From: Candidatus Thermochlorobacter aerophilus
Lineage (GTDB): Bacteria > Bacteroidota > Chlorobiia > Chlorobiales > Thermochlorobacteraceae
DNA: 47,206 nucleotides
Direction: 5' to 3'
Assembly (NCBI GenBank): GCA_002794105.1
Contig: PHFL01000068.1
Location: forward strand, 70,038-117,243
The position numbers were made by a program, and so were the translations under genes. A model generated the notes under the pieces. It searched no databases. It was not told the origin of the DNA and saw only the letters and a list, made by a program, of their open reading frames with translations. Positions 1-9,043 of this stretch are shown here, in pieces; within the stretch, counting starts at the first letter, position 1, and each line of letters starts with the position of its first letter.

Positions 1-81
1 TCCTTTCTGGGTTATTGCTGTATGTTGATGATTGGAAAAATCAAGAAAGTCGGTGCGGCTGAAGTAGCCCAAGCTCGTTAG
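1..81 (+). CDS. C-terminal tail of an unidentified protein (cut by window start)
   Basis: Frame 1 is open from the window edge to a TAG at 79-81 and gives 26 residues. The first part is hydrophobic (…GYCCMLMIGK) and is followed by a basic and alanine-rich tail, as at the end of a membrane protein whose last helix is followed by a short cytosolic tail. The fragment is too short to assign a family. It could also be a chance open frame. It would converge on dapB, with a small inverted repeat between them. Confidence 0.35.
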   Translation, partial: SFLGYCCMLMIGKIKKVGAAEVAQAR

Positions 82-113
82 CTACGCCAAGCGTAACCTT
101 GCCAGATGGGGTA

Positions 114-133
114 TCGCCAATAGTGGTTGGCGA
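114..133. terminator. Inverted repeat between convergent genes, possible bidirectional terminator
   Basis: TCGCCAA (114-120) and TTGGCGA (127-133) form a perfect 7-bp stem with a 6-base loop. It lies between the tail of the + strand gene ending at 81 and the end of minus-strand dapB at 209. There is no clear T-run after it, so a terminator role is inferred from position only. Confidence 0.3.
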
Positions 134-208
134 AGTATGTTGGCTCAAAGTGTGTCATGGCTCAAGTATAAGCAAAAGGCGAGGTCATCTGCAAGTTTTT
201 GCGCTGCT

Positions 209-946
209 TCAAAGTCCAAGTTTTTCAGCAAGAAAATCATCGAAGGAAAACATGCCTTGCTTGCCTTGCAGCCATTCTGCGGCTTGCACGGCGCCTTCAG
301 CAAAGCCTCGGCGACTTTTCGCACGGTGGGTGATGATGAGTTCATCGGCTGGTGAATCTATGCAGATGGTGTGCTCTCCAAATACGCTTCCCACGCGCAG
401 CGACGAAATGCAGAGTTCCTCTTTTTGCAGCGGCACTTCGGGCGAAAGTGTGGTTCGCAGCGTATGCTTTCGTGGCAAAGCCGATAGAATGTATTCAGCG
501 GCTTTCAGGGCGGTGCCACTTGGCGCATCTTTTTTTCGTGTGTGATGCACTTCCGTGATGGCAACATCAAACTCTGGGAACGGTGCAATGAGCGACGCTG
601 CGACTTTGGCTAATCGCAAGAAGAGATTGACACCCAATGAAAAATTTGCCGCATAGAGCAGCGTGCCTTGTTCTGCTTCGACTTTTTTTCTGACCGTCTC
701 GAGCTGGTCATACCAGCCTGTGGTGCCAACTACGATGGGTTTATGCGATTTGAGCAAAGTGGGCAAATTTTGCAGAAAGGCGGTGGCATTGGTAAAATCA
801 ATCAAGGCATCGGCTTCAGAGAGCATTTCAAGAGATAGTGAATCTTTTGAGCTTAGTGCAGCCAGCACCTGATGCCGATTTGTTTCAGCAAGTAGCGACA
901 TGATGGCTTTGCCCATATTGCCATTGCCAATTAGCACAAATCTCAT
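209..946 (-). CDS. dapB: 4-hydroxy-tetrahydrodipicolinate reductase
   Basis: DapB reduces 4-hydroxy-tetrahydrodipicolinate with NAD(P)H in the diaminopimelate/lysine pathway, in the cytosol. The 245 residues match the usual family length. The N-terminus carries the nucleotide-binding turn GNGNMGK (7-13). VVGTTGW (72-78) and the signature EVHHTRKKDAPSGTA (132-146) hold the catalytic His pair and the Lys/Asp/Ser-Gly-Thr substrate contacts. The ATG at 944-946 fits the start of the Rossmann fold. The gene stands alone on the minus strand; the adjacent tRNA gene is divergent. Other dap genes are not in the window. The assignment is secure. Confidence 0.95.
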   Translation of the reverse strand: MRFVLIGNGNMGKAIMSLLAETNRHQVLAALSSKDSLSLEMLSEADALIDFTNATAFLQNLPTLLKSHKPIVVGTTGWYDQLETVRKKVEAEQGTLLYAANFSLGVNLFLRLAKVAASLIAPFPEFDVAITEVHHTRKKDAPSGTALKAAEYILSALPRKHTLRTTLSPEVPLQKEELCISSLRVGSVFGEHTICIDSPADELIITHRAKSRRGFAEGAVQAAEWLQGKQGMFSFDDFLAEKLGL

Positions 947-981
947 GGCTATTAGGTGTATCGACTTACATTAAAATTTAT

Positions 982-989
982 TATCTTTG
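982..989 (+). promoter_or_regulatory. Possible -7 element for tRNA-Ser
   Basis: TATCTTTG at 982-989 fits the Bacteroidetes-type -7 consensus TAnnTTTG and lies 44 bases before the tRNA. The same octamer occurs, with a full -33 partner, upstream of the barrel gene at 7936-8856. Here the -33 position (about 959-962) reads TATC, a poor match, so only half the promoter is supported. Confidence 0.35.
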
Positions 990-1033
990 CATTCCCACAC
1001 GGGGCTGTGATGAGCAGTTCCGCGTCCCAGTTT

Positions 1034-1120
1034 GGAGAGGTCGCATAGTTGGTCTAGTGCGCTCGCCTGGAAAGCGGGTAGGGTTAACAGCCCTCGCGGG
1101 TTCGAATCCCGCCCTCTCCG
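1034..1120 (+). tRNA. tRNA-Ser (anticodon GGA)
   Basis: The acceptor stem GGAGAGG (1034-1040) pairs with CCTCTCC (1113-1119), with discriminator G at 1120. The anticodon stem is 1062-1066 with 1074-1078, and the seven-base loop CTGGAAA (1067-1073) puts GGA at 1069-1071, reading UCC/UCU. A long variable arm follows, as expected for a class II serine tRNA. The T arm GCGGG-TTCGAAT-CCCGC spans 1096-1112. CCA is not encoded. The discriminator G and the anticodon agree on serine rather than leucine. Confidence 0.95.
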
Positions 1121-1142
1121 CCCTTCCTTTCTGCCGGTTTGC

Positions 1143-3278
1143 CTACTGCATCTTCGCTTCGAAGGTTGGCGTGATACCCATGTTGTAAAAGATGAAGGCG
1201 TAGATGTCGGTTGCCGCTTCAAGGGCTTTTTTGGTGCTTACTGCACCATGACCTGATTTGGTGTCAATGCGAATCAAAATGGGATTTTTGCCCTTGTACT
1301 TTTCCTGCAACGTGGCAGCATACTTGAAGCTATGCGCTGGCACTACGCGGTCGTCGTGGTCTGCCGTTGTGATAAGTGTCGCTGGATATGGCAATCCCTC
1401 CTTGATGTTGTGCAACGGCGAGTAAGCATAGAGCGCCTTGAACTCTTCAGGGTTTTCGCTCGAGCCGTATTCAGCAATCCAGTTCCAACCGATAGTAAAT
1501 TTGTGAAATCGTAGCATATCCATTACACCTACTTCAGGCACCGCCACACGAAAGAGCTCTGGGCGCTGATTGATGACGGCACCGACCAGCAACCCACCAT
1601 TTGAACCACCTTGAATCGCTAATCGCTCGGGCGAAGTGAATTTTTCTCGGATAAGGTATTCTGCCGCGGCAATGAAATCATCAAAGACATTTTGTTTCTT
1701 TAGCTTCATGCCTTGTTCGTGCCATTTTTCGCCATACTCGCCGCCACCACGCAAGTTCGCCACGGCGTATATGCCGCCCTGCTCCAGCCACGCCACCCTT
1801 AGCGGATTGAAGTTCGGATTAAGGCTGATGTTGAACCCACCATAGCCATAGAGCAGCGTCGGATTTTTGCCATCTTGCTTGAGCCCTTTCTTATGCACAA
1901 TAAACATCGGCACACGCGTGCCATCTTTGCTTTCGTAGAAGACTTGCTTTGTTTCGTAGTCTTCCGAATTGAACTTCACCTCCGGTTTTCGGAAGACTTC
2001 TGACTTGCCACTTGCAATGTTGTAACGATAAATTGTCGGTGGAAAGGTGAAGGAAGTAAAGGTATAGAAAACTTCCTTGTCGCTTTTTTCGCCTTCAAAT
2101 CCATCGACAGTGCCAAGCGTTGGTAACTCGACTTCCCTTTCAAACTTGCCGTTTAGGTCATAGACATAGACGCGATGCGCTACATCTTTCATGTAAATGG
2201 CAAAGAGCTTTCCGCCTGCCGAAGTAACACTTGCCAGCGGCTCTGGTTTTTCAGGCAAAATCGTCTTCCAATTTTTCTCTTCTGGCGCATCGGGATTAAC
2301 CAAGACCACTTTACGATTTGGTGCATTTTTGTTGGTTACAATGAGCAAATTGCCACCGATGTTATCCACAACGGAAAAGTCGTCGTCGAAGCTTGTTACA
2401 ATGGGGCGGAATTTTTTATCACCTTTTTTGTGGTCTCGCACATAGAGTGCATTTCCATCCTTGCCTTTGCCTCTGTCAGAAATGTAGAGAATGGAAAAAC
2501 GCTCATCTTTCGTTGTGCTCACCAAGTGAAAGCGCAAGGGATTGTCTGGGTCTTCATAGACTAACTCATCTTTTTCCTGCGGCTCGCCAATTTTGTGATA
2601 GAAGACCTGATGATTTTCGTTCTTTGCAGAAAGTTTGCGATTGGTATCTGTTGGTGCAGGGTAGCGGCTGTAGTAAAACCCATCACCTTGCCACGCTATG
2701 CTTGAGACTTTAACCCAGCGCAATTTATCGGGCAACTGTTTTTTGCTTGCCACCTCCATGACATAAATCTCTTGCCAATCTGAACCACCTGACGACAAGC
2801 CAAATGCCCAGTATTTTGCCTCCTTAGAGAGTGCATTGACGCCAAGCCGCACCGTGCCATCGGCTGAGAGTTTGTTCGGGTCAAAGAACACTTCAGCTTT
2901 CCCATCTAAGCGCTCTTGGATGTAAATCACGGCTTGATTTTGCAGTCCATCATTTTTTGAAAAGAAGTAATACTTGCCTTTGCGTGAGGGCGCAGAATAC
3001 TTCGGATAGTTGTATAGCTCTTCCAACCGTTCACCAAGTTGCTTGCGAAACGGGATTTTCTCCAGATAGGCAAACGTTACCTTGTTCTGCGCTTCTACCC
3101 AGCGCTTGGTCTCTTCCGAGTAATCATCTTCAAGCCAGCGGTAGGGGTCGGGCACCTTTACGCCAAAGTAATCATCGACTTGGTCGACTTTCCTTGTAAC
3201 AGGATACTGAAGCTCTTGTGCTTCTGCCTGAAGTTCAGCTACAATGGTCATTACAAGCAAGATGGTTAAAATTTTCAT
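1143..3278 (-). CDS. Prolyl oligopeptidase (S9A), exported
   Basis: This serine peptidase cleaves short peptides after proline. The 711 residues match the family length (about 710). A hydrophobic N-terminal stretch ending near AEAQE looks like a signal peptide, suggesting a periplasmic enzyme. The middle is the seven-bladed propeller region. The C-terminal alpha/beta-hydrolase domain shows the nucleophile in GGSNGG (Ser559), the acid in DHDDRVVP (about Asp642-643) and His677 in SGHGA, in the expected order and spacing. It is the last gene of a same-strand run after recN (58-base gap). A second S9A enzyme of the oligopeptidase B type lies at 15056-17185. Family identity is clear; the export signal is predicted by eye. 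Confidence 0.92.
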   Translation of the reverse strand: MKILTILLVMTIVAELQAEAQELQYPVTRKVDQVDDYFGVKVPDPYRWLEDDYSEETKRWVEAQNKVTFAYLEKIPFRKQLGERLEELYNYPKYSAPSRKGKYYFFSKNDGLQNQAVIYIQERLDGKAEVFFDPNKLSADGTVRLGVNALSKEAKYWAFGLSSGGSDWQEIYVMEVASKKQLPDKLRWVKVSSIAWQGDGFYYSRYPAPTDTNRKLSAKNENHQVFYHKIGEPQEKDELVYEDPDNPLRFHLVSTTKDERFSILYISDRGKGKDGNALYVRDHKKGDKKFRPIVTSFDDDFSVVDNIGGNLLIVTNKNAPNRKVVLVNPDAPEEKNWKTILPEKPEPLASVTSAGGKLFAIYMKDVAHRVYVYDLNGKFEREVELPTLGTVDGFEGEKSDKEVFYTFTSFTFPPTIYRYNIASGKSEVFRKPEVKFNSEDYETKQVFYESKDGTRVPMFIVHKKGLKQDGKNPTLLYGYGGFNISLNPNFNPLRVAWLEQGGIYAVANLRGGGEYGEKWHEQGMKLKKQNVFDDFIAAAEYLIREKFTSPERLAIQGGSNGGLLVGAVINQRPELFRVAVPEVGVMDMLRFHKFTIGWNWIAEYGSSENPEEFKALYAYSPLHNIKEGLPYPATLITTADHDDRVVPAHSFKYAATLQEKYKGKNPILIRIDTKSGHGAVSTKKALEAATDIYAFIFYNMGITPTFEAKMQ

Positions 3279-3336
3279 GGTGTGATTTGGCTATGGTTAT
3301 TTGAACAATATAACGAACTGATGTTTGCGCGTGGTG

Positions 3337-5103
3337 TTACTCTGCAAAGAGTGTTTTGCTATCGTGCCGTTTTCCTGCAAGCGGCAGGTCGGTGATATTT
3401 CTACCCGCAGCAATGAGTTCTTGCGCTGATTTCAGTGTCGCTTCTGTTACACTTGCGCCCGAGAGCAAGCGAGCCACTTCGTATTGATGTTCTTCATAGC
3501 TTAGCGGCTCTACTTTTGAGACGGTGCGACCGTTTTCCGATTCTTTGTGCACGCGGAAATGCACATCGGCTAAGGCAGCGATTTGTGGCAAATGCGTAAT
3601 GGCAATGATTTGATGATAGCGCGAAAGCTCCTTCATGCTAAGTCCTACCGTCTGTGCAATTTTGCCGCTGATGCCTGTATCGATTTCGTCGAAGACCAAG
3701 ATTGGCAAGCGGTCTGATTTTGCCAGCACGCTTTTGAGTGCCAGCATCACGCGCGAGATTTCACCGCCGGAGGCGACCTTAACCAGTGGCTTAGGGTCTT
3801 CGCCCAAGTTGGTCGAAAGTTTGAATTCGATTTGGTCTAAGCCGTTGGGAAAGGCTGTGTAGTGCTTGCCCTCGTAGAAAATGTCGCCCGATGGATGCTC
3901 TTCGTGCTTGAAAGCGACTTCAAATTTTGCGTTTGGAATGCCCAGCTTTGCCAATTCTTCCACGACGGCACGACTGAGTCGCTTAGCGACCTCTCGGCGT
4001 TTCTGCGACAGGCGTACAGCAATCTCTGACAGTGCACTCTGTGCTTGCCTGACGCTTTTTTCAATCTTGCTAATTTCTTCATGAAAGTTGGTCGCCATGC
4101 TGAGCTCTTCGCCAATTTTTTTGCGATAGCTCAACACCTTTTGCAACGAATTGCCTTCGCCATACTTGCGTTTGAGCATCTGCAGTGCGACCAGACGCTC
4201 GCGCACCTCTTCGAGCCGTTCCGCATTGAACTCTAGGCGAGAGTTATAGCTTTGCACAAATTTGGTGATTTCATCAACCAAGACCTGCGCTGAATATGCA
4301 TCGGCGGCAGGTTCTGAAAAACTCTTATCAATTCGGGCTAAGTCTTGCAGCAAGTTTCTTACTTGCACCAAACGGTTATGGACGGAGTCATCAGCACCGT
4401 AGAGTATTTCATGGATGAGGCTTGTCTCTGAGAAGAGTTTCTCGGAGTTTTCTAAGACATTCTGCTCGGTAATAAGTGCCTCTTCTTCATTTTCTTCTGG
4501 CGAGACCGCATCAATTTCGCGAATTTGAAATTCCAGCAGGGCTTTTTTTTCCAGCAAGGTTTTTTCTTGCTGACGCAATGACTCGAGTTTTTTCTTGCTT
4601 TGGCGTAAGGTTTCCAGCTGTGCATGATACTCTTCCAGCAGTCCACCTAAGCCGCCGTATTCGTCTAAGAGACGCAAGTGTGTATCGACGCGCAGAAGCG
4701 ATTGATGTTCATGCTGACCGTGTAAATCTATCGAGAGCTCACCTACTGCTTTGAGTAGTGCAAGTGTCGCTGGCGAATCGTTGATAAAACATCGTGATTG
4801 CCCCTTGATGGAAAGCTCACGGCGCAAAATCATCTCGTCACGAAATTCATGCTGATGTTCGGTGAGCAAGTTCTTCACACGCTCGTTGTTGGTGGCATCG
4901 ATAACGGCTTCAATGATGGCTTTATCTGCTCCTGCACGAATTAGCTCCTGATTTGCTCGCTCCCCCAGCACTACACCCAGCGCCCCAATCAGAATAGATT
5001 TTCCTGCACCTGTCTCACCTGTGATGATATTCAGACCGCTTCCAAATTCTATCGTCAGCTCATCGATGAGTGCAAAATTTTTGATGTAGAGCGTCTTCAG
5101 CAT
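3337..5103 (-). CDS. recN: DNA repair protein RecN
   Basis: RecN is an SMC-like ATPase that helps join and repair DNA double-strand breaks in the cytosol. The 588 residues are close to the usual 550-590. The Walker A motif GETGAGKS is at residues 29-36. Long coiled-coil arms fill the centre. The C-terminal half carries the ABC signature region VASGGEISRVMLALKS and the Walker B/D-loop region ILVFDEIDTGISG. The ATG at 5101-5103 begins directly with the conserved first strand. It lies between an M61 peptidase and a prolyl oligopeptidase on the same strand, with 111- and 58-base gaps; no functional link is apparent. Confidence 0.96.
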   Translation of the reverse strand: MLKTLYIKNFALIDELTIEFGSGLNIITGETGAGKSILIGALGVVLGERANQELIRAGADKAIIEAVIDATNNERVKNLLTEHQHEFRDEMILRRELSIKGQSRCFINDSPATLALLKAVGELSIDLHGQHEHQSLLRVDTHLRLLDEYGGLGGLLEEYHAQLETLRQSKKKLESLRQQEKTLLEKKALLEFQIREIDAVSPEENEEEALITEQNVLENSEKLFSETSLIHEILYGADDSVHNRLVQVRNLLQDLARIDKSFSEPAADAYSAQVLVDEITKFVQSYNSRLEFNAERLEEVRERLVALQMLKRKYGEGNSLQKVLSYRKKIGEELSMATNFHEEISKIEKSVRQAQSALSEIAVRLSQKRREVAKRLSRAVVEELAKLGIPNAKFEVAFKHEEHPSGDIFYEGKHYTAFPNGLDQIEFKLSTNLGEDPKPLVKVASGGEISRVMLALKSVLAKSDRLPILVFDEIDTGISGKIAQTVGLSMKELSRYHQIIAITHLPQIAALADVHFRVHKESENGRTVSKVEPLSYEEHQYEVARLLSGASVTEATLKSAQELIAAGRNITDLPLAGKRHDSKTLFAE

Positions 5104-5214
5104 AGTTTCACTGAAAAACTGACAAAATTCAAAGTCGTGCTGACCTTATTGCAACCGCTCACGATAACAGCCTATTACTATCCACAAGTTTTGTGAGTGC
5201 TACGCATACCCAAC

Positions 5215-7074
5215 TCAAAATTCTTCCCACTTGACCTTCAGCCACGATTCTGCCACAGCTTTCTGACGTGCATTGGCATTAGGTTTTTTTGCCACATCGT
5301 AGATAAATGACGGTGCTAATTTCACACTTTTTTCCATGAGCTTGCCATCTCGGAAAAATGCAATTTTTACAACCGAGTCGGGCTTTGCTTTTGCCAGTGC
5401 CGCTTGCCAAGTTTTGCCCATAAGTGATTCGCCATTGACGGCAACAATCATATCGCCTTTGTCGAACCCTGCTACTGCGGCAGGCGACTCTGGCACTACA
5501 GTATCAATTACTTGAAATTTATCCTCGGTCTTCATACTTGCTCCAAAATAGGGCTGCGCCGCGGGAAATTTTCTCACATCTAACCCTGCAACTGACAGCG
5601 CTTCTTCGAATGGCAGTTCCTCCGTGCCATAGACATACTTTTCGAAAAACTCAGCAAATGATGATTTCCCCACGCGCTCGACCAGTTCTTCAAACTCCTT
5701 TGCCGAAAAACCTCTTTGTTTTTGGGCAAATTCCGTATTGAGCAATCTCATCACATCGTCGAGCGAGGCTTTGTTGTCGGTGCGTTTTCGAATTTCCAAG
5801 TCCAGCAACATACCAACCAGTTCACCTTTGCTATAAAAGTTGACCGTGCTATTGGCTCGCCCTGTGCCGTATCCAGATAGCCATGCATCAAAAGATGAGA
5901 GTGCCAGCGACTGGACTTTTCGCCCATATTGACTTTGCAGATTTGTGATATTTGCCGCTATCTCATTCAGGTAGCGCGTCGGCGACCACAATTTGCTTCC
6001 CACCAGTGTTAAATCACCGTAGTAGCTGGTAAAACCCTCCGACTCATAGAGCATAGGCGTATAAACTTCCTTTGTGTAATCATACGGCATAAACTCTTTT
6101 GGCTTAATACGCTTGACGTTCCAAACATGGTAAAACTCGTGCGAAGTAATGGAGAGAAAGCGGTCGTAAAACTCTGGTGTGTTGACTGCATCAATGGGAC
6201 CCAAGACGATGGACGTTGAATTCTTATGCTCGACCCCGTGGGAAAACGGATACGGCATAATGTGATAGAGAAACCAATACTCTTTGAAGGGCACATCTTG
6301 CATCAGTTCGAATTGCTCCTGTACGATTTTGGCAATATCTGCTGTAAGCCGTTTCTCGTTGAAGAGTGTGCCGCCTAAAGCGTTCGGATTATGAAAGCAG
6401 ATGTGAATGGTCGCTCCGCTTACTTTGGTAGAAAAGCGTGTCAGGGTCGGGCTCACAATAGTTGGCGCATCAATAAGGTCGTCATAGTTTTCTGCCGTGA
6501 ATAGTCTTGGGTCGGTTGTTGGTTGAAGTTGTGTTGCTACTTTCCAGTTTTCAGGATAGTCGATGTAAAGACTGACAGGCTTGAAGCGGGTCTCTGGAGT
6601 GTACATGAATAGGTTTGAGCCATTAAAATACATTTCGTCTCGCCCGACATACGAATTACCTGCGTCGAGCTGTGCGCCAGCGTAGTATTTGTAGGTTACG
6701 CTAACTTCGTTTTGGTTATCGGTTTTCACCCGCCATGTTTGTTTATCTATTTTCGTTGAGAAAAGCGGCTTTGTGCCAGCTTTGGCGCTGAACTCTTGCA
6801 CATTAGCGGCATAGTTTTGAATCTGGTAGCGTCCCGGTCGCCATGCAGGCAAGATGAAATCAATTTCAGGTTTTCGCTCTATGTTTTGCACTGTAATGGA
6901 GACTTGGAAGAAGTGTAGGTTTGGCGCAAGTGACTCAATTTTGTAGGCTGCCATGTATTTTGGCAAATCCGACTTAGCACATTTGCCTGCGGTCTTTGTG
7001 CGCGCTGTGGAGCCTTTTGCCGCTACAGGCATGGTAAAAAACGAGATTAAAATTAAGAAAAGTATTCCCCGCAT
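5215..7074 (-). CDS. M61-family (glycyl aminopeptidase-like) metallopeptidase with PDZ domain
   Basis: The zinc motif HEFYH (His312, Glu313, His316), followed by VWNVKR, and the upstream beta-rich domain identify family M61. A PDZ domain follows at roughly residues 490-570 (…VAGFDKGDMIVAVNG). The open frame extends back to 7209, but that region begins with an unconvincing 45-residue leader. The ATG at 7072-7074 starts a clean signal peptide (MRGILFLILISFFTMPVAA), so the mature 619-residue precursor is probably exported. A TAnnTTTG-like element (7098-7105, minus strand) just upstream supports this start. It is the first gene of the run leading to recN. The substrate is unknown; family members prefer N-terminal Gly or Ala. 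Confidence 0.88.
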   Translation of the reverse strand: MRGILFLILISFFTMPVAAKGSTARTKTAGKCAKSDLPKYMAAYKIESLAPNLHFFQVSITVQNIERKPEIDFILPAWRPGRYQIQNYAANVQEFSAKAGTKPLFSTKIDKQTWRVKTDNQNEVSVTYKYYAGAQLDAGNSYVGRDEMYFNGSNLFMYTPETRFKPVSLYIDYPENWKVATQLQPTTDPRLFTAENYDDLIDAPTIVSPTLTRFSTKVSGATIHICFHNPNALGGTLFNEKRLTADIAKIVQEQFELMQDVPFKEYWFLYHIMPYPFSHGVEHKNSTSIVLGPIDAVNTPEFYDRFLSITSHEFYHVWNVKRIKPKEFMPYDYTKEVYTPMLYESEGFTSYYGDLTLVGSKLWSPTRYLNEIAANITNLQSQYGRKVQSLALSSFDAWLSGYGTGRANSTVNFYSKGELVGMLLDLEIRKRTDNKASLDDVMRLLNTEFAQKQRGFSAKEFEELVERVGKSSFAEFFEKYVYGTEELPFEEALSVAGLDVRKFPAAQPYFGASMKTEDKFQVIDTVVPESPAAVAGFDKGDMIVAVNGESLMGKTWQAALAKAKPDSVVKIAFFRDGKLMEKSVKLAPSFIYDVAKKPNANARQKAVAESWLKVKWEEF

Positions 7075-7289
7075 GTTCGTAAAGTTGTGTAAAGCTTCAA
7101 AAATAGAAGTTTGAGTACCAAAAGAAAAAGTCACCTTCTTTCTTTTTGCCCAGCTGCGTCCTTGATTGAGGCATTTTTCAAAGTGCAATAGGCAATGTGT
7201 ATATTGCAAGCAGCTTTTTTGCAGAAATCACTGCCTTGATGGCAGGTATTTCTCATTGTACATTAAAGGGCAAGTAGTTCTATCTAAAT

Positions 7290-7919
7290 ATGCCGATAAA
7301 GTCAAAAGTCTTCTTTGGTGTTGACCTTGCAGGTCGTATAGATGAACCTACCGGCATCGCTGCTATTTCCGACAAGCGCGAACTTATACTCGTAAACACC
7401 GTCAAGCCCGACATTGCCATCAAAAATTACATTGAATATCATCGCCCCATTTTGGTTGGAATTGATGCGCCGCTCTCGCTTCCCAGTGGTCGTTATGGCA
7501 CATACGCCAGTCGTAAGTGTGACCGCGACCTTGCCATACTTGGCATTCCAACTTTTGCAACGTCCATGCTGGCGCAATTGGCTTTTCGCGCCATTTCACT
7601 GCGCAAACATCTGGAAAATAAATGCGAGACGATTGAAATCTACCCACAAGCTACCAAAGTGCGATTAGGTCTTATTCAAAACGGCAAGAAAGATAGCTTA
7701 GACTCACGCGAGTTTTTGCAAACGAAACTTTCGCGCTTTGTTAAAAATGTGCCCCGCACATCAAAAGTGCTTTTCAGTGACCATGAACTGGATGCCATTC
7801 TTGCCGCTTATACAGCTTATCTACACTACCACAAGCTTACTGAAGGTATTGGCGATAGCCAAGAAGGTTTGATTTATGTTCCCATACCAGATGCTCAAAA
7901 AAAACTTGCCACACTTTGA
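7290..7919 (+). CDS. DUF429 domain protein (predicted RNase H-like fold)
   Basis: The start FFGVDLAGR and the segment LVGIDAPLSLP, spaced as two acidic-residue strands, are typical of DUF429, a family predicted from its fold to be RNase H-like. Acidic residues further on (HELDAILAAYTAYL) match the family's C-terminal helix. At 209 residues it is of ordinary length. No signal peptide or membrane segment is present, so it is probably cytosolic. It is divergent from the M61 gene and convergent with the barrel gene. No biochemical function is established for the family in general. Confidence 0.75.
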   Translation: MPIKSKVFFGVDLAGRIDEPTGIAAISDKRELILVNTVKPDIAIKNYIEYHRPILVGIDAPLSLPSGRYGTYASRKCDRDLAILGIPTFATSMLAQLAFRAISLRKHLENKCETIEIYPQATKVRLGLIQNGKKDSLDSREFLQTKLSRFVKNVPRTSKVLFSDHELDAILAAYTAYLHYHKLTEGIGDSQEGLIYVPIPDAQKKLATL

Positions 7920-7935
7920 GTCATCTTGCAAGTAA

Positions 7936-8856
7936 CTAACGCACGATAAAACCAAATTGCACGATGTTTGACGAAATGCTGGTGCGTCCGAAGGCTCGGT
8001 TATTGTAGTCAAGGTATAGGCTAACTGTTGGCGAAACAGACAGCTCAAATCCGATTGCCAGTTGCAAGTAGGATTCATCGCCTACCAAGCGAATCGGGCG
8101 GTCTCGCTGAAAATTTTCTATGATGCCCACAGGTCTTTGAAATTCTCCTAAGGTTATCACGCCATTGAGTGACGCACGCAACATCAGTTCTTTTGCCGCC
8201 GCAACGCCGAACTCTACCCGAAAGGGCACTTGGTCACCAAACTCGCCGCCTCGCACTCGGTAGCCTGCGTCAAGTATCCAATAACTCGGAATGTTTGAGA
8301 TTTTGTGCCGTGAGTCTATCAGTGCGCGCAGCTCAAAATCTAAATATCCTGTGCCCGTTGGCACGCGCAGCGTCACATCCCCAGTTGGGAATTTGACGCC
8401 AAGTTGCATGGACATGCTTACGCCTTCATCTTTGAAGCCGCTGTAGAGCAAAGCATAGCGCGCCGCCAACCACGAGTCATCAAAGCCATTGACTTGCACA
8501 CGAAAGAGCCGTTCATTTGGGCGCAGTCTTGGATTGAGATTATCGATGTATGTGAAGGAAATGAAACGATACCCCAACCGCGCCACAACCGTCAAACGCT
8601 CTGCCACACCATATTCGTAGTGAAAGTTGATGAGGCGCTCAGAAAACTTGCCATCGCTTAGCCGCTCGCCAGAAAACAGCGGTCGGCGAAATCCATCTTC
8701 GGCAAATTCATCACTGCCGTCCAGAAACACAGACTCAAGCTGGAAGTATGACCGGCCTAAGGGCTGCGGCTGCACCGTCGCTGCTAAGCGCGGTTGCGCC
8801 CACATCCATGTTGGCAACAGCGTCAAGATTATCGCAGTAAGCCAAGCCTGTCTCAT
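7936..8856 (-). CDS. Predicted outer-membrane beta-barrel protein
   Basis: The protein has 306 residues with a signal peptide (hydrophobic to about residue 20, ending MWAQP). Alternating-hydrophobicity strands continue to the end. The last residues (SSNIVQFGFIVR) resemble a terminal barrel strand. The family could not be named; it looks like the MetA/transporter-like barrels annotated as hypothetical in Chlorobi. It is monocistronic and is preceded by the best promoter in the window (8897-8927). The function is unknown. Confidence 0.65.
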   Translation of the reverse strand: MRQAWLTAIILTLLPTWMWAQPRLAATVQPQPLGRSYFQLESVFLDGSDEFAEDGFRRPLFSGERLSDGKFSERLINFHYEYGVAERLTVVARLGYRFISFTYIDNLNPRLRPNERLFRVQVNGFDDSWLAARYALLYSGFKDEGVSMSMQLGVKFPTGDVTLRVPTGTGYLDFELRALIDSRHKISNIPSYWILDAGYRVRGGEFGDQVPFRVEFGVAAAKELMLRASLNGVITLGEFQRPVGIIENFQRDRPIRLVGDESYLQLAIGFELSVSPTVSLYLDYNNRAFGRTSISSNIVQFGFIVR

Positions 8857-8896
8857 ACTGTTCGCATCTCTGTTTGAATTGGCAACCGGTTGGGCG

Positions 8897-8927
8897 CAAA
8901 GATAATGACCTGCCTTTCCTCTGCAAA
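8897..8927 (-). promoter_or_regulatory. Bacteroidetes-type promoter of the barrel gene
   Basis: Read on the minus strand, TTTG (8924-8927) is followed after exactly 19 bases by TATCTTTG (8897-8904). This matches the Bacteroidetes housekeeping-sigma consensus TTTG-N19-TAnnTTTG fully. Transcription would start about 30-35 bases before the ATG at 8856. The match is seen directly; promoter activity is inferred. Confidence 0.6.
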
Positions 8928-9043
8928 GGTGCGCACGTGTGCCTTACTGCGCCGCATCTCACACTGGCTTTGAAAGCCATAGACTCTTTTTTACCTTTCA
9001 GATAGTTGCATCTGGCGCTGCCAACATTGGAAAGGAGTTTAAC

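Noticed and set aside
1034..1120. tRNA-Leu (class II)
   Set aside because: The anticodon GGA and discriminator G specify serine.
7075..7209. Longer N-terminus of the M61 peptidase
   Set aside because: The extra 45 residues precede a clean signal peptide at the internal ATG 7074 and overlap a promoter-like element.
8939..9043. Longer N-terminus of BciB
   Set aside because: The ATG at 9044 has a good AAAGGAG at the right distance; the upstream residues do not resemble the family.
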